DNA of 64,000 nucleotides from contig NZ_JAZDRJ010000006.1 of NCBI RefSeq assembly GCF_047501535.1, positions 143,690 to 207,689 on the forward strand. The letters are read 5' to 3'. Made by a program: the position numbers and the translations under genes. This DNA comes from Yanghanlia sp047501535 (GTDB lineage: Bacteria > Pseudomonadota > Gammaproteobacteria > Burkholderiales > Burkholderiaceae_B). Within the stretch, counting starts at the first letter, position 1; the number at the start of each line of letters is the position of its first letter. The notes under the pieces are model-generated. The model was not told the origin of the DNA and searched no databases. It saw only the letters and a list, made by a program, of their open reading frames with translations. Shown one piece after another: positions 1-7,768 of the stretch.

Positions 1-1
1 C

Positions 2-2095
2 GGTCGTTATGCCGATACCGGCGAGCCATTGGCGGTTCATGCTGCGGGTGTGGCGGCCATTCTGGCTGAGATCGGCGCCGATGCACAGGCTCGGGCGGCC
101 GCCATCCTGACCATGCTGCCTGCCGGCGAAGGCAGTCAGGCACAGGCGGATATCGAGCGTGTACGCAAGTTGTTCGGCCCTTCAGTCGTTACCTTGCTGC
201 AAGGCGCACGCAGTTTACTGCGGCTGGGGTATTTCGCCGGCACCGCCGCGCCGGAACAAGGCCCGCATGGCCAGGACCAAAAGGAAATGCGGCGCAAGAT
301 GTTGCTGGCCATGGCGGCCGATTTGCGTATTGTGGTGATGCGCCTGGCTTCACGGCTGCAGTCGCTGCGCTGGCATGCCGCCAGTAAAACGCCTTATCCC
401 GTAGAACTGGCGCGTGAAACCATGGAGCTTTACACGCCGTTGGCCAACCGGCTGGGCATCTGGCAGCTGAAGTGGGAAATGGAAGACCTTGCCTTTCGTT
501 TCACCCAGCCTGACACCTATCGTTCAATCGCCAAACAGCTTGAGGCCAAGCGCGTTGAGCGCGAAGAATTGATAGAAACCGCCGTCAAGCGCCTGCAGCA
601 GGTGCTGGCGGAAGCCGGAATCGAAGCCAAGGTCTATGGGCGGCCCAAGCATATTTACAGCATCTGGAACAAAATGCGCATGAAGCGTCTGGAGTTCCAC
701 GAGCTTTTCGATCTACGGGCTTTGCGTGTCATCGTGGCCGATGAACGCAGTTGCTACGGCACTCTGGCTTTGGTGCATTCCATTTGGGTGCCGGTAGCTG
801 ATGAGTTCGACGATTATATTTCCCGGCCCAAGCCCAACGGCTATCGTTCTTTGCACACTGTCGTGCTTGATGAAGAAGGGCGTGCATTCGAGATTCAGAT
901 TCGCACCGAGGAAATGCATCGCTTTGCCGAGTACGGCATGGCGGCGCACTGGCTTTACAAAGAAGCCGGAACCAAAGGAGGGCAGGCTGCCGCGACATCT
1001 GGGTATGACCAAAAACTGGGCTGGATGCGGCAGTTGCTCGCCTGGGACGGAGAGCCGCCCGAGGGCCAGAGCGAACCGTCGCAGGCTGCGCCGGACGATG
1101 GGCGCATTTATGTGATGACGCCGCAGGCGCGCGTTATTGAGCTGCCTGTGGGCGCTACGCCGGTGGATTTCGCGTATCACTTGCATACCGACCTCGGCCA
1201 CCGTTGCCGGGGTGCCAAGGTCGATGGCCAAATGGTGCCGCTTTCCACGCCGTTGCAAACGGGTCAGATTGTTGAAATTATCACCACCAAATCAGGCGGG
1301 CCATCGCGCGATTGGCTGAACACCCAACTGGGTTTTCTGGCTAGCCCGCGTGCACGCTCCAAGGTGCGGGCCTGGTTCAACGCCATTGAATTGCAGCAAC
1401 GTATCGGGCAGGGCCAAGCTCTGGTTGAAAAAGAGTTGCAGCGCTTGGGGCGTACCGCCGTCAGCATGGAACAGTTGGCCCAGCAACTGGGTTTCAGCCG
1501 TACCGACGACCTTTACGTGGCAGTGGCCAAGGAAGAGTTCAGCCTGCGCCAAATTGATTACCTGCTCAGCGGGCAAAAAGAGCGCGACGAGCAGCAAGAG
1601 CAAGAGGACGCGGGCCGGATTCAGCTTCAGGGTGCCCGCAGCGCGTCGGCCAGCAATAAAAGTGGCGTGCTGGTAGTCGGGGTGGATGCCTTGCTCACGC
1701 AATTGGCCCGCTGCTGCCGGCCCGCTCCGCCCGATTCCATCGGCGGGTTTGTGACGCGTGGTCGCGGCGTGTCCATTCACCGCAGCGATTGCCCCTCCTA
1801 TGCTGCTCTGGTACAGCGCCAGCCGGAGCGCATCATTGAGGTTGAGTGGGGCGACACGGGAGATGCTCTGTATCCGGTCGATATCAGCATTCATGCGCAG
1901 GAACGGCCCAACCTGCTGCGCGACCTTTCCGAGGTTTTCGCCAAGTTGCGCCTGAATGTGGTGAGCGTCAATACCCAGAGCAGACGCTCTCTGGCTCACA
2001 TGGTGTTTACCATCGAGGTGCAAAGCGGTGCGCAGATCTCACGCATTCTGACCGCTCTGAATGAGCTGACTGGTGTGGAGGCGGTTCGCATATAA
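2..2095 (+). CDS. relA: GTP pyrophosphokinase RelA, 5' end outside the window
   Basis: Makes (p)ppGpp from GTP/GDP and ATP in the stringent response. The reading frame is open from base 2, so the start lies upstream; about 697 residues are visible, and roughly 50 are probably missing if it matches usual RelA length. In order there is a degenerate HD-type region without an obvious His-Asp pair, the synthetase domain with EFDDYI (about 803-820) and KPNGYRSLH, a TGS domain (about 1095-1285) and a C-terminal ACT domain (about 1870-2090). EFDD is the acidic signature of RelA-type monofunctional enzymes, whereas SpoT-type enzymes carry FKD, so I call RelA rather than SpoT. A conserved Cys cluster (CCRP, near 1710) precedes the ACT domain as in the family. 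The next gene, trpB, follows after about 160 bases. Confidence 0.93.
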   Translation, partial: GRYADTGEPLAVHAAGVAAILAEIGADAQARAAAILTMLPAGEGSQAQADIERVRKLFGPSVVTLLQGARSLLRLGYFAGTAAPEQGPHGQDQKEMRRKMLLAMAADLRIVVMRLASRLQSLRWHAASKTPYPVELARETMELYTPLANRLGIWQLKWEMEDLAFRFTQPDTYRSIAKQLEAKRVEREELIETAVKRLQQVLAEAGIEAKVYGRPKHIYSIWNKMRMKRLEFHELFDLRALRVIVADERSCYGTLALVHSIWVPVADEFDDYISRPKPNGYRSLHTVVLDEEGRAFEIQIRTEEMHRFAEYGMAAHWLYKEAGTKGGQAAATSGYDQKLGWMRQLLAWDGEPPEGQSEPSQAAPDDGRIYVMTPQARVIELPVGATPVDFAYHLHTDLGHRCRGAKVDGQMVPLSTPLQTGQIVEIITTKSGGPSRDWLNTQLGFLASPRARSKVRAWFNAIELQQRIGQGQALVEKELQRLGRTAVSMEQLAQQLGFSRTDDLYVAVAKEEFSLRQIDYLLSGQKERDEQQEQEDAGRIQLQGARSASASNKSGVLVVGVDALLTQLARCCRPAPPDSIGGFVTRGRGVSIHRSDCPSYAALVQRQPERIIEVEWGDTGDALYPVDISIHAQERPNLLRDLSEVFAKLRLNVVSVNTQSRRSLAHMVFTIEVQSGAQISRILTALNELTGVEAVRI

Positions 2096-2259
2096 AGTGG
2101 CGGGTGCGCCAACGGGCCTTCATTTGCAGCAGCCGGGCCGGCTGGCCGTGGCGCGCGCCTGCCGCTTGCTCAGAGATTCACCGAGGCTGTTAAAATGGCG
2201 GATTATCGTGCGTGCCGTGATACGCGGCGGTTTGCGCCGTGCAACGAGAGAGTACAAAA

Positions 2260-3459
2260 TTGGAACCCTACACCCTACCAGATAGCGACGGGCACTTCGG
2301 CCGTTTCGGCGGGTCTTTTGTCGCCGAAACGCTGGTCCATGCGCTTGATGAACTTAAGGACGCCTACGAGCGTTATCGCAACGACCCCGAATTCCTCAAA
2401 GAATTTCACTACGAGCTCAAGCACTTCGTGGGTCGCCCCAGCCCGGTTTACCACGCCAAGCGCTGGTCGGAACAACTCGGCGGTGCGCAAATCTGGTTCA
2501 AGCGTGAAGATCTCAATCACACAGGCGCACACAAGGTCAACAACTGCATTGGGCAGATTCTGCTGGCAAAGCGCTTGGGCAAACAGCGCATTATTGCTGA
2601 AACCGGCGCCGGTCAGCATGGTGTGGCTACCGCCACCGTGGCGGCCCGCTACGGCCTGGAATGCGTGGTTTACATGGGCAGCGAAGATGTTCGCCGCCAA
2701 GCCTCCAACGTTTATCGCATGAAGCTGCTGGGCGCGACGGTTGTGCCGGTGGAATCTGGTTCCCGCACCCTGAAAGACGCCCTCAACGAAGCTATGCGCG
2801 ATTGGGTTACCAACGTAGAAAACACGTTTTACATCATTGGCACGGTGGCAGGGCCGCACCCTTATCCCATGATGGTCCGAGATTTTCAGTCCATCATTGG
2901 TACAGAATGCCTCGAACAAATGCCGGCGGATGCCGGCGGCCAGCCGGATTACATCGTGGCGGCAGTGGGTGGCGGCTCGAACGCCATGGGTATCTTCTAC
3001 CCCTATATCGATCATCCCAATGTGCAGTTGGTTGGGGTCGAGGCGGCGGGCCGTGGGCTGGACTCAGGCGCGCATGCCGCACCCTTGAATGCCGGCGCCG
3101 TGGGGGTGTTGCATGGTAATCGCACTTACGTCATGCAGAACGAAGACGGCCAGATCATCGAAACGCATTCCGTCTCAGCCGGGCTGGACTACCCGGGCGT
3201 GGGGCCCGAGCACGCCTGGTTGAAAGATTGCGGCCGTGCTACTTACGCCGGTATTACCGACGAAGAAGCCATCCAGGCTTTCCACGATTGCTGCCGCTTT
3301 GAAGGCATTATGCCGGCGCTGGAATCCGCTCATGCTATTGCGCAGGCGGTAAAGATGGCGCCGTCGCTGGGGCGTGACAAAATCATTCTGGTTAATCTGT
3401 CCGGGCGTGGCGACAAGGACATGCACACCGTCGCCGAGTACGGCGGCATCCAGTTGTAA
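2260..3459 (+). CDS. trpB: Tryptophan synthase beta chain
   Basis: PLP enzyme joining indole and L-serine to give tryptophan, acting as an alpha2-beta2 complex with TrpA. The PLP lysine lies in HTGAHKVNN, and the phosphate-binding glycine loop GGGSNAMG is present. Full length at 399 residues. I chose TTG at 2260 because it gives MEPYTLPDSDGHFG, which matches how family members begin, and because GAGAG lies 7-8 bases upstream; an in-frame GTG at 2239 would add seven residues. A TAAAAT at 2191-2196 could be a -10 box, but the matching TTGCTC is 19 bases away, so the promoter is uncertain. trpA follows after 16 bases. trpF, which often precedes trpB in betaproteobacteria, is not here. Confidence 0.97.
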   Translation: MEPYTLPDSDGHFGRFGGSFVAETLVHALDELKDAYERYRNDPEFLKEFHYELKHFVGRPSPVYHAKRWSEQLGGAQIWFKREDLNHTGAHKVNNCIGQILLAKRLGKQRIIAETGAGQHGVATATVAARYGLECVVYMGSEDVRRQASNVYRMKLLGATVVPVESGSRTLKDALNEAMRDWVTNVENTFYIIGTVAGPHPYPMMVRDFQSIIGTECLEQMPADAGGQPDYIVAAVGGGSNAMGIFYPYIDHPNVQLVGVEAAGRGLDSGAHAAPLNAGAVGVLHGNRTYVMQNEDGQIIETHSVSAGLDYPGVGPEHAWLKDCGRATYAGITDEEAIQAFHDCCRFEGIMPALESAHAIAQAVKMAPSLGRDKIILVNLSGRGDKDMHTVAEYGGIQL

Positions 3460-3475
3460 AGGAAGGTCTAACGCA

Positions 3476-4315
3476 ATGAATGCTTCTAATGAGCGCCTGC
3501 AGGCCGCCTTCACCCGTTTGGCGGGCCGCACGGCCCTGGTTCCCTATGTGACTGCCGGCGATCCTTCCCTCGATGCCACGCCCAAGCTGATGCACGAGCT
3601 GGTCAAGGCGGGTGCCGATATCATCGAACTTGGCATACCGTTTTCCGACCCAATGGCCGACGGCCCTGTGATTCAGCGTGCTGCCGAAAGGGCGATTGCC
3701 CGGGGCACTACGCTGCGTCATGTTTTGGAAATGGTGGCTGAGTTCCGCCGCAACGACACCACCACGCCGGTCGTGTTTATGGGTTATGCCAACCCCATTG
3801 AGCGCATGGGGCAGCAGGCTTTTGTCGATGCCGCTAAGGAAGTCGGCCTGGACGGTATTCTGGTGGTGGATTATCCGCCCGAGGAAATCGCTGAATTCGC
3901 CGCCATGCTGGATGAAGCCAGCATTGATCCCATATTCTTGCTGGCGCCGACCTCTACCGACGCGCGCATGCAGGCCGTGGCCAAAGTGGCTCGCGGCTAT
4001 GTGTATTATGTGTCGCTCAAGGGCGTGACGGGCGCAGGAAATCTGGATACCGACGATGTCGCTCGCAGGCTGAGTATCATTCGTCAACATGTGAAGATAC
4101 CCGTTGGGGTGGGGTTTGGCATTCGCGATCCGGAAAGCGCTAAAAAGGTGTCGGAATGCGCCGATGCGGTAGTCATCGGCAGCAAAATCATCGAAACCAT
4201 GGAAGAGGCGGTGCAGGCTGCACAGGCTGAAGGGCTGTCTGCTCAGGAAAGCGACGCTCGCGCCATCAAGGCGGCGGCTGATTGGCTCGCTGGAATCCGG
4301 GCGGTGCTGGGCTAA
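3476..4315 (+). CDS. trpA: Tryptophan synthase alpha chain
   Basis: Cleaves indole-3-glycerol phosphate to indole and glyceraldehyde 3-phosphate; the indole passes through a tunnel to TrpB. A TIM barrel of 279 residues. The catalytic Glu and Asp lie in ELGIPFSDPMADGP, and the phosphate-binding segment GVGFGI and the VTGAG loop are present. ATG 3476 is preceded by AAGGAAGG at a good distance; the longer open frame running back into trpB has no such signal. It follows trpB by 16 bases and precedes accD by 57, so the three are probably one transcript, as in related genera. Confidence 0.97.
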   Translation: MNASNERLQAAFTRLAGRTALVPYVTAGDPSLDATPKLMHELVKAGADIIELGIPFSDPMADGPVIQRAAERAIARGTTLRHVLEMVAEFRRNDTTTPVVFMGYANPIERMGQQAFVDAAKEVGLDGILVVDYPPEEIAEFAAMLDEASIDPIFLLAPTSTDARMQAVAKVARGYVYYVSLKGVTGAGNLDTDDVARRLSIIRQHVKIPVGVGFGIRDPESAKKVSECADAVVIGSKIIETMEEAVQAAQAEGLSAQESDARAIKAAADWLAGIRAVLG

Positions 4316-4372
4316 CGCCCGCGCTGGTGCTGCAAACTATCCGGCACAGCCGGGAATATTCGGGAAAGAACA

Positions 4373-5257
4373 ATGAGTTGGATAGACAAGATCCTGCCCC
4401 CACGGATCAACCGTAATAACGGTGCTGAAAGCGGGGCCAATAAACGAGTGCCGGAAGGTCTCTGGGTCAAGTGCCGGGAGTGCGAATCCGTCCTCTACAA
4501 AGAAGATCTGAAGGCGACACTGAATGTCTGCCCTAATTGCAGCCATCATATGCGCATCAATGCCCGCGCACGAATTGATGCGTTGCTGGACGCCGAAGGC
4601 CGTGTCGAGATCGGCCAGAACACGCGCGCCATGGACCCCCTCAAGTTCCGTGACAGTCGCAAATACCCCGACCGCGTCACCGAAGCCGTGAAGCTGACGG
4701 GCGAAAGCGAAGCCATGGTTGTAATGAGCGGAGCGGTTCATGCGGTGCCGGTGGTGCTGGCATGTTTTGAGTTCGAGTTCATGGGCGGCTCCATGGGCTC
4801 TGTAGTTGGCGAACGTTTCTGTCGGGGTGTGCAGGCGGCCATTGATAACCGCACGCCTTTTGTCTGTGTGGCGGCTTCGGGCGGCGCCCGCATGCAGGAA
4901 AGCCTGTTTTCCCTGATGCAGATGGCCAAGACCAATGCCATGCTGACCCGCTTGTCTGCTGAACGCCTACCGTTTATCAGCATACTCACCGACCCGACCA
5001 TGGGCGGTGTGTCGGCCAGTTTCGCCTTCATGGGTGATGTCGTCATTGCCGAACCCAAGGCCTTGATCGGCTTTGCAGGGCCGCGCGTGATTGAACAAAC
5101 CGTGCGTGAGAAACTCCCGGAAGGTTTCCAGCGGGCTGAGTTCCTGCTGGAAAAAGGCGCTGTAGACATGGTGGTGGACCGCCGTGAAATGCGTCGCGAA
5201 CTGGCCCAGTTGCTTGCCTTGCTGATGCGTCAGCCCGACGAAGTCGTACAAGCTTAG
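4373..5257 (+). CDS. accD: Acetyl-CoA carboxylase carboxyltransferase subunit beta
   Basis: Beta half of the carboxyltransferase that moves CO2 from biotin to acetyl-CoA, giving malonyl-CoA, the first step of fatty-acid synthesis. 294 residues. The N-terminal zinc ribbon is complete (CREC, 15 residues, CPNC), followed by the crotonase-like core with GGSMGSVVGE and SGGARMQES. The start ATG has GGGAAAG a few bases upstream. It is the last gene of trpBA-accD. In Bordetella-type genomes folC normally follows; here an inverted repeat (5280-5311) and an unrelated nitroreductase follow instead. Confidence 0.97.
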   Translation: MSWIDKILPPRINRNNGAESGANKRVPEGLWVKCRECESVLYKEDLKATLNVCPNCSHHMRINARARIDALLDAEGRVEIGQNTRAMDPLKFRDSRKYPDRVTEAVKLTGESEAMVVMSGAVHAVPVVLACFEFEFMGGSMGSVVGERFCRGVQAAIDNRTPFVCVAASGGARMQESLFSLMQMAKTNAMLTRLSAERLPFISILTDPTMGGVSASFAFMGDVVIAEPKALIGFAGPRVIEQTVREKLPEGFQRAEFLLEKGAVDMVVDRREMRRELAQLLALLMRQPDEVVQA

Positions 5258-5279
5258 TTAAGGCCTGAGGCTTTTCCCC

Positions 5280-5311
5280 GCAATGCCCGCTGCGCTGTCG
5301 GCGGGCATTGC
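5280..5311 (+). terminator. Inverted repeat downstream of accD, possible terminator
   Basis: Perfect 11-bp arms GCAATGCCCGC and GCGGGCATTGC enclose a 10-base loop, 22 bases after the accD stop. The following sequence (TGCTTTG) has no strong T-run, so termination here may be weak. Confidence 0.5.
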
Positions 5312-5354
5312 TGCTTTGTCTGAAGGCGGTTGAGCATCCGGCCCAGTTGTCGGT

Positions 5355-5370
5355 ATGTGAATCGTCACAT
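5355..5370. promoter_or_regulatory. Dyad ATGTGA-N4-TCACAT upstream of the nitroreductase
   Basis: A perfect 6-bp inverted repeat with a 4-base centre, about 105 bases before the GTG start of the nitroreductase gene. It looks like an operator for a dimeric regulator. The spacing is too short for a standard CRP site (which has N6), so no regulator is assigned. Confidence 0.3.
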
Positions 5371-5475
5371 TTACTCGCTAACCTGCCTGATGGGATGCTT
5401 TTCCCAGGATGGTTCGTGGGCGACCTTCACCCGCTTTCGACCCTATTAACCCATTTCTTAAAGAAGGATGATGCA

Positions 5476-6078
5476 GTGAGCAGTAATGCATTTCTCGAAG
5501 CCGCTTCCAAGCGCCGCACTCAATACGCTTTGGGCAAGAACTTGTCTCTAAGTCGAGATGAGGTCACTGCCCTGATTCAGCAGGCCGTGAAGATCAGTCC
5601 CTCCTCGTTTAACTCGCAGAGTTCACGCGCTGTGATTCTGTGGGGCGCACAGAGCGAAAAATTCTGGGAGATCGTGAAGGCTGAATTGAGAAAAATTGTT
5701 CCTGCCGAGAATTTTGAGCCGACCAGCAAAAAGATCGACGGCTTTGCCGCCGGAGCAGGCACCGTGCTGTTCTATGAAGATCAGAACGTCGTTAAAGGTT
5801 TGCAGGAAAAATTCCCTGCTTATGCAGAGAACTTCCCGGTCTGGTCAGAACAAGCTTCCGGCATCGCTCAGTTTGCCGTCTGGACTGCACTGGCCAACGC
5901 CGATATTGGCGCCAGCCTGCAGCATTACAACCCGCTGCCCGATGCCGCAGCTGCTGCAGAGTGGGGGATTTCACCCAGCTGGACGCTGCGGGCGCAAATG
6001 CCCTTCGGCTCGAACGAGGCGCCGTTTGGCGAGAAAGCGTTTATGAACGACGACGAACGCTTCCTGGTTTTTGCCTAA
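5476..6078 (+). CDS. Nitroreductase family protein (Frm2/Hbn1-like)
   Basis: A 200-residue flavin-dependent oxidoreductase of the short subgroup related to yeast Frm2/Hbn1, which reduces nitro or quinone compounds using FMN. Visible features are RRTQYAL near the N-terminus, SPSSFNSQSSR (residues about 43-53, the FMN-contacting segment) and the C-terminal FGEKAF. The open frame runs further back, but GTG 5476 is preceded by AAGAAGGA (5461-5468) and gives the expected N-terminus. It is probably monocistronic: a dyad lies upstream and a strong terminator downstream (6115-6151). The substrate cannot be read from sequence. Confidence 0.85.
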   Translation: MSSNAFLEAASKRRTQYALGKNLSLSRDEVTALIQQAVKISPSSFNSQSSRAVILWGAQSEKFWEIVKAELRKIVPAENFEPTSKKIDGFAAGAGTVLFYEDQNVVKGLQEKFPAYAENFPVWSEQASGIAQFAVWTALANADIGASLQHYNPLPDAAAAAEWGISPSWTLRAQMPFGSNEAPFGEKAFMNDDERFLVFA

Positions 6079-6114
6079 TAGAGGGCTTGCTGCCTACAGG
6101 CGTGTAAAGCATTG

Positions 6115-6151
6115 AAGGGCGGGGTATTGTTGATCAAACCCCGCCCTTTTT
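6115..6151 (+). terminator. Rho-independent terminator after the nitroreductase gene
   Basis: Arms AAGGGCGGGGT (6115-6125) and ACCCCGCCCTT (6138-6148) pair perfectly around a 12-base loop and run into five Ts (6147-6151). Confidence 0.85.
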
Positions 6152-6193
6152 GTGTGGCGTGCCAGGTGTGTGTGTGATGAGGATGCCGCTCTT

Positions 6194-7654
6194 ATGAGAA
6201 AAAAAGCCCTTGTATGGATGCGTCGCGACTTGCGCTGTTACGACCATGCTGCGCTCTATCATGCGCTGCGCCACTTCGAGCACGTCTATTGCGTGTTCGT
6301 GTTCGACACCGATATTTTGGATGGTTTGCCCGACCGTACTGATCGGCGAGTGGAATTCATCCACCTCAGTGTGTTGGAACTGCATCAATGTTTGCAGCAG
6401 CTGGCGGCCTCTAGTGGCGCTGCGGGTGGCGGGCTCATCGTTCGCCATGGCCCTGCAAAACCTTGCATTGTGCAGCTGGCGCAGGAACTCGGGGTGCAAG
6501 AGGTGCTAACCAACCGTGATTACGAACCTCAGGCTATTGCACGCGATCAGGGCGTAGCTCAGGCATTGAAAGCGGTTGGCATTGGCTTTAGCGATTACAA
6601 GGATCAGGTGCTGTTGGAGCGCGATGAGGTTCTCACCCAGCAGCGCAAGCCCTACAGTGTGTTCACTCCCTATAAGAAAGCGTGGTTGCAAAAGCTGGAC
6701 GCCTTCCAGCTCAAACCCTACCTCGTGGAGCGTTACGCCCACCATTTGGCTGCACCGCCAGCGGGCGAACGTTTGCCCTCCTTGGCTGATATCGGTTTTT
6801 CACCCAGCAATCTGCGGGATTTGCGCTTGCCCACGGGTATGCAGGGTGGGCGGCTGCTACTGCAGGAATTTCTGCCCCGCATGGCGAAGTACCACGAAAC
6901 GCGCGATTACCCCGGCGTGAAAGGGGTGTCGTATTTATCGGTACATCTACGCTTTGGCACCGTTTCCATTCGCGAGGTGGCTGCATTAGCCGCAAGGCAG
7001 GCGGGCCAAGGCTGCGCCGGCGCTCAAACATGGCTGTCCGAGCTGGCGTGGCGGGACTTCTACTTTATGATTCTCTGGCATCACCCGCGAGTGGTGGAGC
7101 AGTCATTCAAGCCGGAATACGATCAGATTCTTTGGGATGAAGCGCCAGAGCTCTGGCAAGCCTGGTGTGAAGGGCGTACCGGTTACCCGCTTGTTGATGC
7201 AGCCATGCGGCAGCTTCTGCAGACTGGCTACATGCATAACCGGTTGCGCATGGTGGTGGCGAGTTTTCTCACCAAAGATCTTGGTATTGACTGGCGTCGT
7301 GGTGAGCGGTTCTTCGCTCGCCATTTGAACGATTACGACCTGGCGGCCAACAACGGTGGCTGGCAGTGGGCGGCGTCCACAGGGTGTGATGCGCAGCCCT
7401 GGTTTCGTATTTTCAATCCGGTTAAACAATCTGAGCGGTTCGACCCAGAGGGGAAGTTTATCCGCCGGTACCTACCTGAGTTGGCGCGGGTGCCGACTGC
7501 ACACATCCACTTCCCTGCGGCCGTGAAGCCTGCGGTACTGGCTGCGTGTGGCTTGCGCCTGGGGGTCGATTACCCATTGCCGGTGGTGGACCATGCTCGG
7601 GCACGCGAACATACGTTGATGCGCTTTTCGGGCCTGACAGATCAGCAGGCCTAG
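6194..7654 (+). CDS. phrB: Deoxyribodipyrimidine photo-lyase (class I CPD photolyase)
   Basis: Light-driven repair of cyclobutane pyrimidine dimers using reduced FAD. 486 residues, usual for the class. The N-terminal antenna-binding Rossmann domain begins KALVWMRRDLR. The C-terminal FAD domain contains ELAWRDFYF, TGYPLVDAAMRQL, MHNRLRMVVASF and NNGGWQWAASTG, the last carrying a Trp of the electron-transfer triad and the Asn that distinguishes CPD photolyases. ATG 6194 has AGGATG just upstream; the open frame extends 14 codons further back without support. It converges with rne across 114 bases that hold a hairpin for each gene. Confidence 0.95.
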   Translation: MRKKALVWMRRDLRCYDHAALYHALRHFEHVYCVFVFDTDILDGLPDRTDRRVEFIHLSVLELHQCLQQLAASSGAAGGGLIVRHGPAKPCIVQLAQELGVQEVLTNRDYEPQAIARDQGVAQALKAVGIGFSDYKDQVLLERDEVLTQQRKPYSVFTPYKKAWLQKLDAFQLKPYLVERYAHHLAAPPAGERLPSLADIGFSPSNLRDLRLPTGMQGGRLLLQEFLPRMAKYHETRDYPGVKGVSYLSVHLRFGTVSIREVAALAARQAGQGCAGAQTWLSELAWRDFYFMILWHHPRVVEQSFKPEYDQILWDEAPELWQAWCEGRTGYPLVDAAMRQLLQTGYMHNRLRMVVASFLTKDLGIDWRRGERFFARHLNDYDLAANNGGWQWAASTGCDAQPWFRIFNPVKQSERFDPEGKFIRRYLPELARVPTAHIHFPAAVKPAVLAACGLRLGVDYPLPVVDHARAREHTLMRFSGLTDQQA

Positions 7655-7655
7655 G

Positions 7656-7687
7656 CAGGCAGAGCGCAGGTTGCCGCGCTCTGCCTG
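7656..7687 (+). terminator. Hairpin immediately after phrB
   Basis: Perfect 12-bp arms CAGGCAGAGCGC (7656-7667) and GCGCTCTGCCTG (7676-7687) with an 8-base loop start two bases after the phrB stop. No T-run follows, so it may be a 3'-end stabilising stem rather than an intrinsic terminator. Confidence 0.5.
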
Positions 7688-7727
7688 TGTACTGAAGTGC
7701 TGAATATGAAAAAGCGGAAAATTGAAA

Positions 7728-7759
7728 CGGGCAGGCGGGTGGTTTCCCTAGCCTGCCCG
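7728..7759 (-). terminator. Probable terminator of rne
   Basis: Read on the minus strand, arms CGGGCAGGC and GCCTGCCCG enclose a 14-base loop and are followed by the T-rich stretch TTTCAATTTT. It lies 10 bases beyond the rne stop codon. Confidence 0.65.
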
Positions 7760-7768
7760 ATCAGCGGT

